Positions 1 to 9,716 of a DNA stretch of 64,000 nucleotides are shown piece after piece. Every line of letters begins with the position of its first letter. Within the stretch, counting starts at the first letter, position 1. The notes beneath the pieces are model-generated. The model did no database searches. It saw only the letters and a list, made by a program, of their open reading frames with translations, and was not told the origin of the DNA. The position numbers and the translations under genes were made by a program. The stretch is from NCBI GenBank assembly GCA_013180625.2, contig SNVD02014772.1, forward strand, positions 372,001 through 436,000, given 5' to 3'. Origin of the DNA: Boswellia sacra (taxonomy: Eukaryota; Streptophyta; Magnoliopsida; Sapindales; Burseraceae).

Positions 1-703
1 AAAAAAATAAACAAATAAAAAAGAAAACATACTTAATTTAAGAGAATCACTTCAACCATCCGTAATAATAGTTATTTCATATGCACTGACTAGATACTGA
101 AACAAAATTATTTATAGCATGTAATAACAAAGTCAACTCATGTCTAAATTACATGTAAAACTTCAGGTCCTAAATATCTCTTTTTCCTTTCCTCAAGCGA
201 ATTAGCCATGTGAAAAAATTCAAGTCAAATCGAATCAAATCAATTAATCAAATAATTTTCAGTAAAAGCAAAAAGTTTCCTGATCAATAAATAATAATAA
301 GAAGAAGAAGAAATTCATCCTCCATAATTAACCATCCATCAACAAAATTTATTCAGAAAATTACACAAATCTTGAGTCAATTATCCTAATCCAAGTCAAC
401 CATATAAAGATAAAATATTTGTAAATATCAACTCTAAAATTTCAAAGACAAAATCCTCGTTAATCTTGGTCAAACAAATACTAAAAAATACAAGAAACTA
501 AACAAAAATAATTAACTCCATAATTATCTTTATAATTACATTAAAATGCTAATTTTTGTCCACAACATAAAGAACCTCAAAATATCAAAACCTAAAAGCT
601 CACATCAGCAAAAATCGAGCCCGATCCGGTAGATTAGTAAACAGCTACTTGCCTTTTTTCTTTGGAAGGAGCCTTACTAGCAAGCCTAGCTGTTTGTACA
701 GCA

Positions 704-775
704 GCATCAATCGAGATGGAAGGATGAGAGAGAAGTGTTGCATCAGCCGAGATGGAAGGATGAGAGAGAAGCGTG
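704..775. repeat. Two-copy 36-bp tandem repeat
   Basis: Two near-identical copies start at 704 and 740, sharing a GAGATGGAAGGATGAGAG core. They lie inside the CACTA-type element and account for the repeated residues in the small plus-strand ORF there. Confidence 0.6.
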
Positions 776-1134
776 GAGATGGGTGTAAAAAAATAGGAAT
801 TAAAAAACAGGAGATTTGTTCACCTGTTTCGGTTTCGTAGGAGATAACGATCGATCTTTCACCAAACCAGCGAGGAACGGTGCAGCGAGGAATGGCGAGT
901 GTGGGACTAACGAGGTTGAAAGGCTGTGAAATCAGGGATCCATCGTAGTTGCAGAGATTTTCGTCGGCTCTTCAGGAAGCGTAAGAGAGATTATATTGCA
1001 TAAGAGAAGCGGGATTTGAGAGGGAAAAATTAGGGAAGGAAAAAATTAGGGATTTGAGAGGGAAGCAAGAGAGAGAGAGAGAAGCAGGAGAGAATGGGCA
1101 AAAACAAACAAAATTAGATTATATTGCATCTTTT

Positions 1135-1240
1135 GACTGCGGGCCTAAAAACCGCAGTAAAATATGTATCTTCTACTGCAGGCTTCATAGCCCGCCGTAA
1201 AATTTTAATTTTTACCGCACTTTTTTAGGCCCGCAGTAAA
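1135..1240. repeat. Palindromic subterminal repeats of the CACTA end
   Basis: Three inverted motifs follow one another. Each has a half such as ACTGCGGGCC and its complement (CCGCAGTAAA) separated by a few bases, for example at 1135-1162, 1173-1202 and 1213-1240. Arrays of this kind near CACTA termini are transposase-binding sites in studied elements; that role here is inferred. Confidence 0.6.
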
Positions 1241-1644
1241 TTGACGTAGCAAAAAACCCATTCTCTTGTAGTGAAGTGAATATTTTCCTCGTAGGGTTTA
1301 GGATATTAAATTTTGGGTTTAGGCATAATCTATTTGTGCTTTACCTGATTTTGCTTTTCCCTTAGGACTTTTAAGTTTAGGGTTATTGTAACTTGTTGGA
1401 TGGTATTGTTTTCAAATGATCAATGCTGTAATTCGCAGTTGTTAATTATTTATTTTTCTTCATGAAGAAATTCCTCAATTTTTTTCTTTGCAGAGCTTTG
1501 TTTGATATCATGTTTTTATTTTATGGATATCTACTAAGCTTTTTACACTAAATTGCTAAAGTTATTTTTTTGAAACCACTTCATTCCATGCGCTTTCTAT
1601 TTGCATATTGATTTGATATATTTGTTTTATTGTCTTTTAATTAG

Positions 1645-1925
1645 ATCTTGCATTGGCTGACGGACATGCAACATACGGTGCCAAGGTCCAGGGTTCTCAA
1701 TCTGATGGCAAGTCAAATAATGCAACTGTGAGTCAAGTCTTTCCCTCTTTGGTAATTATCAGTTCATCATCAAGACTAATATATCTTCTTTACCATTAAA
1801 AAAATGTTTTTTGTAGAATTTTGTGGGGGCACTTGACTCTGATGTTAGTGATGGAGATCTCAGGGAGCCCTTTTCTCAGTTTCGTGAAATTCTTTCTGTG
1901 AAAATACCAGTTGGCAAAGGATGTG
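1645..1925 (+). pseudogene. RBP47-like RNA-binding protein fragment (third RRM), left part
   Basis: Two exon pieces are visible. One (1645-1727) encodes a QGSQSDGKSNNAT linker and ends at a GTGAGT donor. The second (1817-1925) follows a TTGTAG acceptor and encodes DSDVSDGDLREPFSQF and VKIPVGKGCG. This is the linker plus the start of the third RRM of plant RBP45/RBP47 poly(U)-binding nuclear proteins. The reading frame stops abruptly at 1925, where an LTR retrotransposon is inserted; the next residues (GFVQFAN) resume at 12957. Upstream exons are absent, so this is a captured or broken gene fragment, probably cargo of the surrounding CACTA-like DNA. Confidence 0.7.
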
Positions 1926-3254
1926 TGACATATCCGAAAAAGGATTGTCTCCTAAATATAGGAGTATCGAAGTAATAAAACCCAGTGAGACCGGGGTCGA
2001 TCCACGAGGAAGGAGATTTTAGCGCTACAAATTATAAGCTAAGATGATTCAAAGATATGACAAGATAATATCAACAATAGATGAGAATAATTAAAATAAG
2101 CAAGAAATTAACACAATAATAATGATAGCTAAGGTTAGAGGATCCGCCCTTGATATTTCGAATAAGGATAAGCAACCCATTTTAGTTATATGAGTTATAT
2201 TGCTTCGTTACCAATATTTATACCACTTCTCGTAAATGGGTTCAAGCATCCAATGTGCCAATCTCCATATGTCTACAATAAATCAAGGTTCTTAACTAGA
2301 TTCGTGTCGGTAAGAAAGAATCATACGACATCTAGAAAGGATCCAAGCATTTGATGTGCCAAGGATTGTCTACAATGGATCAAGACCTCCACTTTACGAG
2401 TGGTGTCAAGATTGATTAAGAAAATAAATATAAATCATATAAACAACATAAGATTATGATTATTAAGCACATATTAAGGGTTAGAGAATCCTTACTCTCA
2501 TATCAAGGGTTTCACCCTTTCACCTTAGCAAGAGAGAAATTAGAAGACATTATAAGAGAAAGAACATAAATTGCAAGAAAAAGGAAATTCATTAATAACA
2601 TTAAAACACAAGAGAGAAACACTATACAAGATCCCAGCAAAGGCCAAGATGCCCTAATGGGTCACAAGGCACTTCTATTTATAGATACATTCAAGGGCAA
2701 ACTTATCAAATTACAAAGGAATAATTGTCAAATATTAGACGCACTAACTTTGACAATTGGGGTAATTAGGCGAACCGAATTTGAATACCAATTTTGACCT
2801 TGACTTATTGTGAATTTTAATCACATGTCTTCATAAAAATCGTAGATATTTCTCTCATCTTTCTAGAACATCTTGATTCATACAATTTGGATACGTATTC
2901 TGAGAGATATGATCCAAATACTGAGGCATGGTCAAGCTGGGACGAAACTGCAGATGGGTTCACTTCAAGCCCATTTTTGGTCCACTAAGAGCCCGAATTT
3001 GATGATGCTTCTGAAATACAATCTTGTATATAATTTAATTAGCTTTCCAAAACATTAAGATTTGCACCATTCTGACCTATAAATAGAGAGTTATGCCTAT
3101 TTTACCGAACCTATAACAAAACTAAAATTAAGAGGAAGTTAATTCTAAAGATGCGAAGACTATAAATATGCTTAAGTTGAGGAATTTAATGACACTATTA
3201 ATTCAATATGACGAACTAAGCTCTTATTAAACATACGTATTTAAGTGTTCATCA
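1926..3254 (-). repeat. 3' LTR of the Athila-type element
   Basis: About 1.33 kb, starting TGACATATCC and ending GTTCATCA on the plus strand (TG...CA). It matches 11622-12951 along its whole length with scattered substitutions. As the element runs on the minus strand, this is the 3' LTR. Confidence 0.9.
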
Positions 3255-3270
3255 CACCCCCCAACCAGCT
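3255..3270 (-). other. Polypurine tract next to the 3' LTR
   Basis: Read on the minus strand, the bases just before the 3' LTR are purine-rich (TTGGGGGGTGTG). This is the expected plus-strand primer site and fixes the LTR border and the element's orientation. Confidence 0.65.
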
Positions 3271-3590
3271 TATTGCTAGTCTCTAACAATTAAAGCGTTA
3301 TTATTTAGAAGTGATTTATAGAATTTTACATCCAAGGTGGTCATTATTGCACTCTCCTTGATTTATCCAAATAAACAAACTCTCAACCGTTTTTTTTATG
3401 ACTCATGTACCCTTCAGTCAAGATATCAATAAACCTTCTTTTTGTGCTCATTTGACACATGACTATGTGGCTTATTAGAAAGAAGCTATATCGGTTCTAA
3501 TATTTGTTAAGGCTAACAACTTTAGGTAGGGGGCATTCATTTATTTTATCTATATATGTTTTTTTTTTTTCGAAAGAATGCATCTTTAAC

Positions 3591-3845
3591 CCATGTAGCG
3601 AGCCTTAGGCTAATGGCTCCCAGACCAGTTGGCCTTAGAGCATTAGGTGTTAAGACACCCATACGAGCTTAACGATTCGGGTTGCCGATGCTTTATTTTT
3701 GTTTAGAAACTTGTGGATAGTGCAATGTTCAATCCCATTAAGCTTTCTCCTTAATCCATGTAGCGAGCTTTGGGCCAATGGCTCCCAAACCAGTTGGTCT
3801 TAGGGTATTAGGTATTGAGGCACCCCTCGGGCTTAATTGCTCGAA
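3591..3845 (-). repeat. Diverged tandem repeat in the element's 3' untranslated part
   Basis: Two related segments start CCATGTAGCGAGC at 3591 and 3756 (165 bp apart). Each continues with AATGGCTCCCA and CCAGTTGG and a run ending near GCTTAA. They lie between the LOG-like ORF and the polypurine tract, in a stretch (3255-4487) with T-rich runs and no convincing gene. Confidence 0.6.
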
Positions 3846-4487
3846 TTGAGGAGGCTATGAGACCAAACTTATTCACAATTGCTTTCTTTTTTTTTACCTT
3901 TTTTTTTTTGCTTTCACTTTTTTTTTTTTGCTTTCCCCTTCCTTTTGTTGTTATCCTAAACAAAATTAAAGAACTCAAATATTGTAACATTTCATTTCAC
4001 CACCCACAATCATGCATCAAGGTATATGTGTGTGTGAAGAAAGGTTCATGAATACTTGCTTAACGAGTACATAAGCACACAGTTTATTAAATAATAATGT
4101 TGTGAGAGTTCATAGATTTGAATAATTCAAAGTGAAATGAATAAGACCTCCTTGTTATAAAATTCAAAAATCAAGACTAAATAATATTAAGTTAGCTAAA
4201 ATGAGTTTACAAAATCAAAATAAAATGACAAATTGGTTAGAATGAGTTTCAAGAGTTCAAACTGGTCCTCCTTACTCTGCTATTCCTGACCCAGAATACG
4301 TCTCAAGAGGATTCAAAACATACTTATGTCTACTATTCTTCCCCCCCCCCAACCAAATGAAACATGGTCCTCAATATTTAAATGTTGAGAGATAAAGTAT
4401 AGGAGACATTACCTGAAGCTTCTGTTATTCAAGAGAGATGACCTAAAAGACTTATAAAATACAAAAAAATAAAAGACAAGAAAAAAA

Positions 4488-5138
4488 TTACAAACGAAGA
4501 TTCAGATCCAATTTGCACTTCTTGTTTTGCCCTCCTGACCAATTAATTTGAGTACTAGCTGGGTCAGGTTCATACTCAACTGCTTGTAATTTGTCGAGTA
4601 ACTCACCAGCAGAATTGGCAGAAATAAGGATCTGTCTCGCCGAATGAGGGATAAAACTTTGTTCTATAGCTGCATCAACAAAACTTATTAAAGGATCAAA
4701 GAAATTGTTAACATTCAACAAACCTATAGGTTTTTGATGGAGATTCAGTTGGGCCCAAGAGGTAATTTGAAAAATTTCTTCGAGGGTACCAAAGCCACCT
4801 GGTAAAGCAATAAAAGCATCTGAATTGATGAGCATATGTGCCATGCGTTCATGCATAGAGGAGACTTGTAACTCATTCCCAACCGTTTTTCCAACAATGC
4901 TTTCTATAGCTAAAGCTTTAGGAATAACTCCTAAAACTTGACTACCTCCTACCCGTGTAGCTCTTGATATACAACCCATTAACCCGAGGCTACCTCCCCC
5001 ATAAACCACATGAATCTTTCTTTCAGCCAGTAGTCTACCAAGATAATTTGCTGCCTTGATAAACTCTTCACTTTTACCCGGTCGAGATCCATAGAATACA
5101 CATATCTTTTGGATTCGACGTTTTGAAGTTCCCTCCAT
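4488..5138 (-). CDS. LOG-like cytokinin riboside 5'-monophosphate phosphoribohydrolase carried by the retrotransposon
   Basis: 216 aa, the usual length of plant LOG enzymes, which release free cytokinin bases from cytokinin nucleotides in the cytosol. Visible marks are VYGGGSLGLMG (residues 45-55), MHER with Arg98, and the PGGFGTLEE nucleotide/phosphate-binding motif (113-121) with Glu121; Arg98 and Glu121 sit exactly where LOG proteins have them. The Lys that normally follows Arg98 is Met here, and the opening GS loop is YGSRPG rather than the common CGSS form, so activity is likely but not certain. Plant LOG genes are normally split by several introns; this copy has none, as expected for capture through an RNA intermediate. 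It lies on the same strand as gag-pol, between the integrase and the 3' LTR, and stays open while pol is broken. Another Rossmann-fold 'lysine decarboxylase-like' role is the alternative. Confidence 0.85.
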   Translation of the reverse strand: MEGTSKRRIQKICVFYGSRPGKSEEFIKAANYLGRLLAERKIHVVYGGGSLGLMGCISRATRVGGSQVLGVIPKALAIESIVGKTVGNELQVSSMHERMAHMLINSDAFIALPGGFGTLEEIFQITSWAQLNLHQKPIGLLNVNNFFDPLISFVDAAIEQSFIPHSARQILISANSAGELLDKLQAVEYEPDPASTQINWSGGQNKKCKLDLNLRL

Positions 5139-5260
5139 GTTTATGCAACTCTCTAACTATGTGTGAAGAAGAGAACACGAGATGTGGTATTTATGGAGTG
5201 CAAAAAAGTATGCTAATGATTACATCTATATAGGTAGCTCGGTTGTTTGTTGAAAAAGTT
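5139..5260 (-). promoter_or_regulatory. Candidate leader/promoter of the LOG-like ORF
   Basis: On the minus strand, upstream of the ATG at 5138, there are TATA-like sequences CTATATAG (about 5225) and CATAAATACC (about 5195), then a pyrimidine-rich run ending in CACATAG about 20 bases before the ATG. The latter could act as a 3' splice site for a subgenomic RNA. Either an own promoter or splicing from the LTR transcript would explain expression. Both are inferred. Confidence 0.3.
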
Positions 5261-5455
5261 GACAATAATGCATAAAAACTCAAAAAAAATGATGAAATGA
5301 GACACCATAAGTCAACCAAAAGATACAAATTCAAAAATGATAGCTATGGAGCATTAAAATTCAAAAATGATGGCACGCATGCATATGTACAGGTAGTTGT
5401 GACTGTGGCTCACATCTTCCTCTGGTTTTACGTCCAGAAACGGCTTAAACACCTT

Positions 5456-6004
5456 CTATGAGTTGGGGATATGCTTCCCATCCAGTTTTCTTATAAACTG
5501 ATAAATAGGGTCGTTTTGAGTCAGATTCCCAAGACTATAGCATTCCTGCTCATCTCGGAATTGTGTCCATAAGTTAAAAATTTCACGCTGCACAAGTCCA
5601 CAAGAATGCGTCTCAAGAGTCGTTCGGATATCATCCAAAGACTCTTTACTCAGTCCATTCTTGATGAACTGTAGTTTATCCTCTCGATTGTTAGACAAAT
5701 ATCCCAAGGAGTGGCAACGCTGGTTACAAGTCCATCTTGCACATTTGGGACAAACTTGTAACCTTTTCGCTCTTCGCTTTTTGGCGTAAGAGCTTTTTCT
5801 CATACCTGGCATGTGAGAAACAAGATTATCTGAAAATTCATAAGAAAATCGAACATTGGCTTCAATTAACCATCTTACTTCAACAGGCATACCCTTACGC
5901 ATCAACATCCTTAGTCTTTCTGCGTGAGCTTTGTAAATTTTAAGCAAATCATTTTGAGGAAGAGAGGGAAAATGTTTGTGCAATTTTGAGAGAATGGTAT
6001 CCAT
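5456..6004 (-). CDS. Basic/Cys-cluster protein resembling viral nucleic-acid-binding silencing suppressors
   Basis: 182 aa, intact, between the integrase and the LOG-like ORF on the same strand. The centre has a basic patch (KKRRAKR, residues 75-81, preceded by SSYA) followed at once by a Cys cluster C85-x2-C88-x4-C93-x3-C97-H98, and then a KLQFIKNG segment. The arrangement S-x-x-A, run of Arg/Lys, Cys-x2-Cys, further Cys, then a hydrophobic-basic segment is typical of the small nucleic-acid-binding proteins of Betaflexiviridae (carla- and vitivirus types), which bind RNA and suppress silencing. The N-terminal ~65 residues look helical (repeated Leu/Arg) and the C-terminus is not recognised. 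Role here is inferred: nucleic-acid binding, possibly protecting the element's RNA from silencing. An unrelated plant zinc-finger protein is the alternative. Confidence 0.6.
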   Translation of the reverse strand: MDTILSKLHKHFPSLPQNDLLKIYKAHAERLRMLMRKGMPVEVRWLIEANVRFSYEFSDNLVSHMPGMRKSSYAKKRRAKRLQVCPKCARWTCNQRCHSLGYLSNNREDKLQFIKNGLSKESLDDIRTTLETHSCGLVQREIFNLWTQFRDEQECYSLGNLTQNDPIYQFIRKLDGKHIPNS

Positions 6005-6192
6005 GTGAAGAAATGAGAGAGAAGAAAAGAAAATGGATGCAAGGTGAGCAACAGTTTTTAAGGAACTGAAAAACCGACTTTAAATGTCACGGAGTACCGT
6101 ATCCGCCACTTGACCGGGAAAAATCAATCCTTAAAAAGGATCGATTAAAGCAATGGACTCTTCATTTTTGTCAAAATTTTCAAAGAATGGTT

Positions 6193-7372
6193 TTAACCAT
6201 TGTCCATTAACTTTAACACATTACCATTAATTGGGTTCTCAATTTCAACTGCTTTATGAGGGAAAACATTTTTAACAATGGAAGGCCCAGTCCAACGAGA
6301 TTGAAGTTTACCAGGAAACAGGTGCAATCTTGAATCATACAAAAGAACTTTTTGTGAAGGTTCAAAAGATTTTCTAACAATGGATTTGTCATGAAAAACC
6401 TTCATTTTTTCTTTGTAGATTTTAGAATTTCATAAGCCTCATTCCTGATTTCTTCAAGTTCACTCAGTTGGAGTTTACGTAACTTGCAAGCATCATTCAA
6501 GTTTGTGTTAAATGTTTTAATGGCCCAATAAGCTTTATGCTCAATTTCCACAGGCAAGTGACAAGGTTTTCCATAAACTAATCTGTAAGGAGACATTCCT
6601 AATGATGTTTTGAAAGCAGTTCGGTAAGCCCAAAGTGTATCATTAAGTCTTAAGGACCAATCTTTGCGATTTGGGTTAACCATTTTTTCTAAAATCTGTT
6701 TTATCTCCCTATTAGCAAGTTCAACTTGTCCACTTATTTGTGGGTGATAAGGTGTAAAAATTTTATGGTTATTCCATATTTCTTCATTAAAGTTTCAAAT
6801 GGTTTGTTACAAAAATGTGTACCCCCATCACTAATAATGGCCCGAGGAATTCCAAATCTACTCAAGATATTCTCTTTCAAGAATTTAACAACTGTTTTGT
6901 GATCATTATTTCGACATGGAATTGCCTCGACCCATTTTGAAATATAGTCTACTACAACAAGGATGTACACAAAACCAAATGACGATGGAAAAGGTCCCAT
7001 AAAATTAATACCCCAACAGTCAAAGATTTCAACGACAAGAATGGGATTCAACGGCATCATGTTTCTTTTTGAAATAGATCCCAATTTTTGACAATTTTCA
7101 CACGTTTTGTAAAATGCATGTGCATCTTTAAATAAGGTGGACCAATAAAATCCACATTGTAAGATCTTAGCAGCTGTTTTTCTAGATGAAAAATGTCCAC
7201 CACATGCTCCGGAATGACAAAAATTAATGACACTACTTACCTCATTGTCGGGTATGCATCTTCTTATTATTTGATCCGGACAATATTTGAAAAGATACAG
7301 ATCATCCCAGTAAAAATTTTTCACCTCTGTTAAAAATTTTCTTTTGTCTTGAGCATTCCAATGAGGTGGCAT
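6193..7372 (-). pseudogene. Athila-type integrase, frameshifted
   Basis: Three minus-strand blocks (6734-7372, 6402-6683, 6193-6405) in different frames make up the integrase. The zinc-binding part is visible as HSGACGGH followed by CENCQ. In the catalytic core, the first acidic residue expected in GIDFMGP is replaced by Asn (GINFMGP), the second is kept (ISDGGTHF), and the Glu lies in the untracked gap near 6690-6720. The C-terminal part follows, with LFPGKLQSRWTGP. Together with the frameshifts the enzyme cannot be active from this copy; its normal job would be inserting the element's DNA. Confidence 0.85.
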
Positions 7373-7392
7373 TTTCCCTGTCGCAAGAAAAT

Positions 7393-7844
7393 TTACAATG
7401 TTAGCAAACCAAGGTACAATGGCAACGGAAAATAAAATTCATCAGGAAAAGAATCATTGATAGGTGAAGTTTCAATTAATGTCTTTGTCGTTAGTCTTGA
7501 AAGATGATCAGCAACGACATTTTCGGCTCCTTTCTTATCCTTTATTGTGATGTTGAATTCTTGGAGCAATAAGATCCACCGTATCAATCTAGGTTTTGCA
7601 TCCTGTTTAGACATTAAATATCTCACAGCTGCATGGTCAGTGTAAACAATTATGGGAGAACCAATTAATAAGAACGAAATTTGTCCAATGCAAATACTAC
7701 TGCAAGTAGTTCTTTTTCCGTTGTTGTGTAATTCATTTGCGCATCATTTAAAGTCCTACTTGCATAGTATATGACATAAGGCTTACCTTTTTTTCTTTGT
7801 CCTAACAGCACCAACGGCATAGTCCCTGTGCATCACACATTCAA
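7393..7844 (-). pseudogene. Athila-type RNase H domain, degenerate
   Basis: The minus strand encodes [16 protein letters not shown] and then ADHLSRL, the end of gypsy RNase H, in a frame different from the RT upstream. The first half of the domain (7630-7844) has only partial similarity in shifted frames. It normally degrades the RNA strand during reverse transcription; this copy is broken. Confidence 0.75.
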
Positions 7845-9716
7845 TCAAAGGTAATGACCAATCAGGAATTGCATATTGGAGCAGTTGTTAAAGTCCATTA
7901 ATTTTATCAAAGCATTTTTACATTCTTGAGTCCATTCAAAAGAGGTGTCTTTTATTAAAAGGTTACAAAGAGGTTTAGATATAGCACTAAAATTTCTTAT
8001 GAACCTCCTATAAAATCCAGCATGCCCTAAGAATGATCGAACCTCTTTGACTGTTTTTGGTGGAGGCAAATGGGAAATTAATTTCACTTTTGCTTTGTCC
8101 ACTTCAATTCCCTTAGAAGACACCACATGGCCTAAGACAATTCCCGAAGTGACCATATAATGACATTTTTCCCAATTCAAAATAAGACCTTTGTCTACAC
8201 ACCTTTTTATGACTTTTTCTAAGTTTTCAAGACAATTGTCAAAAGAGTTTCCAAAGACAGTTAAATCATCCATGTAAACTTCTAAACAATGCTCAACCAT
8301 GTCACTGAAAATGCTTAACATGCATCTTTGAAAAGTGGCTGGGGCATTACAAAATCCAAAAGGCATTCTCCTAAATGCAAAAGTGCCAAAGGGGCACGTG
8401 AATGTGATCTTTTCTTGGTCTTTGAGTGCAATGGGAATTTGATAATAGCCTGAGTATCTATCAAGAAAGCAGTAGTAGGGGTTTCCTGCTACTCTTTCAA
8501 GAATTTGGTTAAGGAAAGATAAGGGAAAATGGTCTTTTCTAGTGACACCATTTAATTTTCTATAATCAATGCACATCCTCCAACTAGATGAGACACGAGT
8601 TAGCAATGATTCTCCCTTTTCATTTTTAACAACTGTAATGCCAAATTTTTTAGGTACTACTTATGTATGGCTTACCCACTTACTATCAAAAATAGGATAG
8701 ATAATTCCCACATCAAGTAGTTTGAGAACTTCAGCCCTAATGACCTCTTTCATGTGTGGATTTAATCTCCTTTGAGGTTGTTGAGATGTTTTGGCATTTT
8801 CCTCTAAATGTATTCTATGTGTGCAAATTAAGGGGTTAATGCCTTTTATATCTTTTAAAGTCCACCCAATTGCATTTTTATGCCTTTTAAGCACTTCTAT
8901 CAACTTACCTTGTTGCTCGCATGTGAGGGATGAAGAAATTACCACCGGATATGTCTGATTCTCCCCAAGATATGCATATTTCAGTCCTTCAGGTAAGGGC
9001 TTCAATTCTAACTTGGGAGCTTCCTCTTCCTTGCTTTCATTCATTTGCCCCAATTCTTCAAATCTTGATTTTGAGCCTTTTTCCATCACCTGTGCACAAT
9101 CCAATAAAGAACAGATATCAGAAAGATCAGACTCTAGTTCCATACTTGATTCTGATGAATTCACTAGACAAGTTTCCAAAGGGTCAGAAGAACTCCCTTT
9201 TTGGATGTGATCTTCCACAATAGATTCAATTACATTGGCCTCGTCAATTTCATCTTCTTCTTCATTTGGTTGTTTGCACATATTAAAAATATTAAGTTCC
9301 AATGTCATGTTCCCAAATGATAGCTTCATGACTCCATTCCTGCAATTAATCAAAGCATTAGAGGTAGCTAGAAATGGACGCCCTAAAATAACAGGAATTG
9401 AATTGCTTACTTCTACTGGTTGTGTGTCCAAGACGATAAAATCCACTGGGTAAATGAATTTATCGACTTGAATTAATACATCTTCTACTACTCCTCTTGG
9501 TACTTTAATTGATCTATCAGCAAGCAAAAGAGTCACAGAAGTCGGTTTTAACTCACCTAGATTGAGTTTTTGAAAAACCGAGTATGGAAGCAAATTCACA
9601 CTAGCACCAAGATCAAGTAAAGCTTGTTCAATTTTATGGTCTCCAATAACACATGAAATTGTAGGACAACCTGGATCCTTATATTTCACTGTAATTATTA
9701 TTTTGAAGAATAACAC
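7845..9716 (-). pseudogene. Athila-type protease and reverse transcriptase with a premature stop
   Basis: The first block (8661-9716) starts with protease, active site DLGASVNLLP (Asp kept), and runs into the start of RT (KWVSHT). A single in-frame TAA at 8661-8663 separates it from the second block (7845-8606, same frame), which has RMCIDYRKLN, FPLSFLNQ, the FRRMPFGFCNAPATF motif and the catalytic YMDDLTVFG. It ends at a frameshift before RNase H. The protease frame also differs from gag, with an overlap at 9679-9716, whereas gag and pol are usually one frame in this group. The RT catalytic Asp pair is intact, so decay is recent. Confidence 0.9.

Larger units (their letters stand above)
1..1273. 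mobile_element. CACTA-type (En/Spm) DNA transposon, one end
   Basis: The sequence ends at 1273 with TCTCTTGTAGTG, which on the other strand reads CACTACAAGAGA, the standard plant CACTA terminus. Just inside it are palindromic subterminal repeats, as expected for this superfamily. No transposase is visible, and the opposite end must lie before base 1 or be lost. The interior is AT-rich; the only ORF of note (649-840) sits over a short tandem repeat and is not convincing as a gene. The left boundary is unknown, so 1 is simply the window edge. Confidence 0.6.

Noticed and set aside
8930..9453. Plus-strand ORFs opposite the retrotransposon protease/gag junction (97, 65 and 72 aa)
   Set aside because: They are antisense to recognised protease and pol sequence and show no family features of their own.
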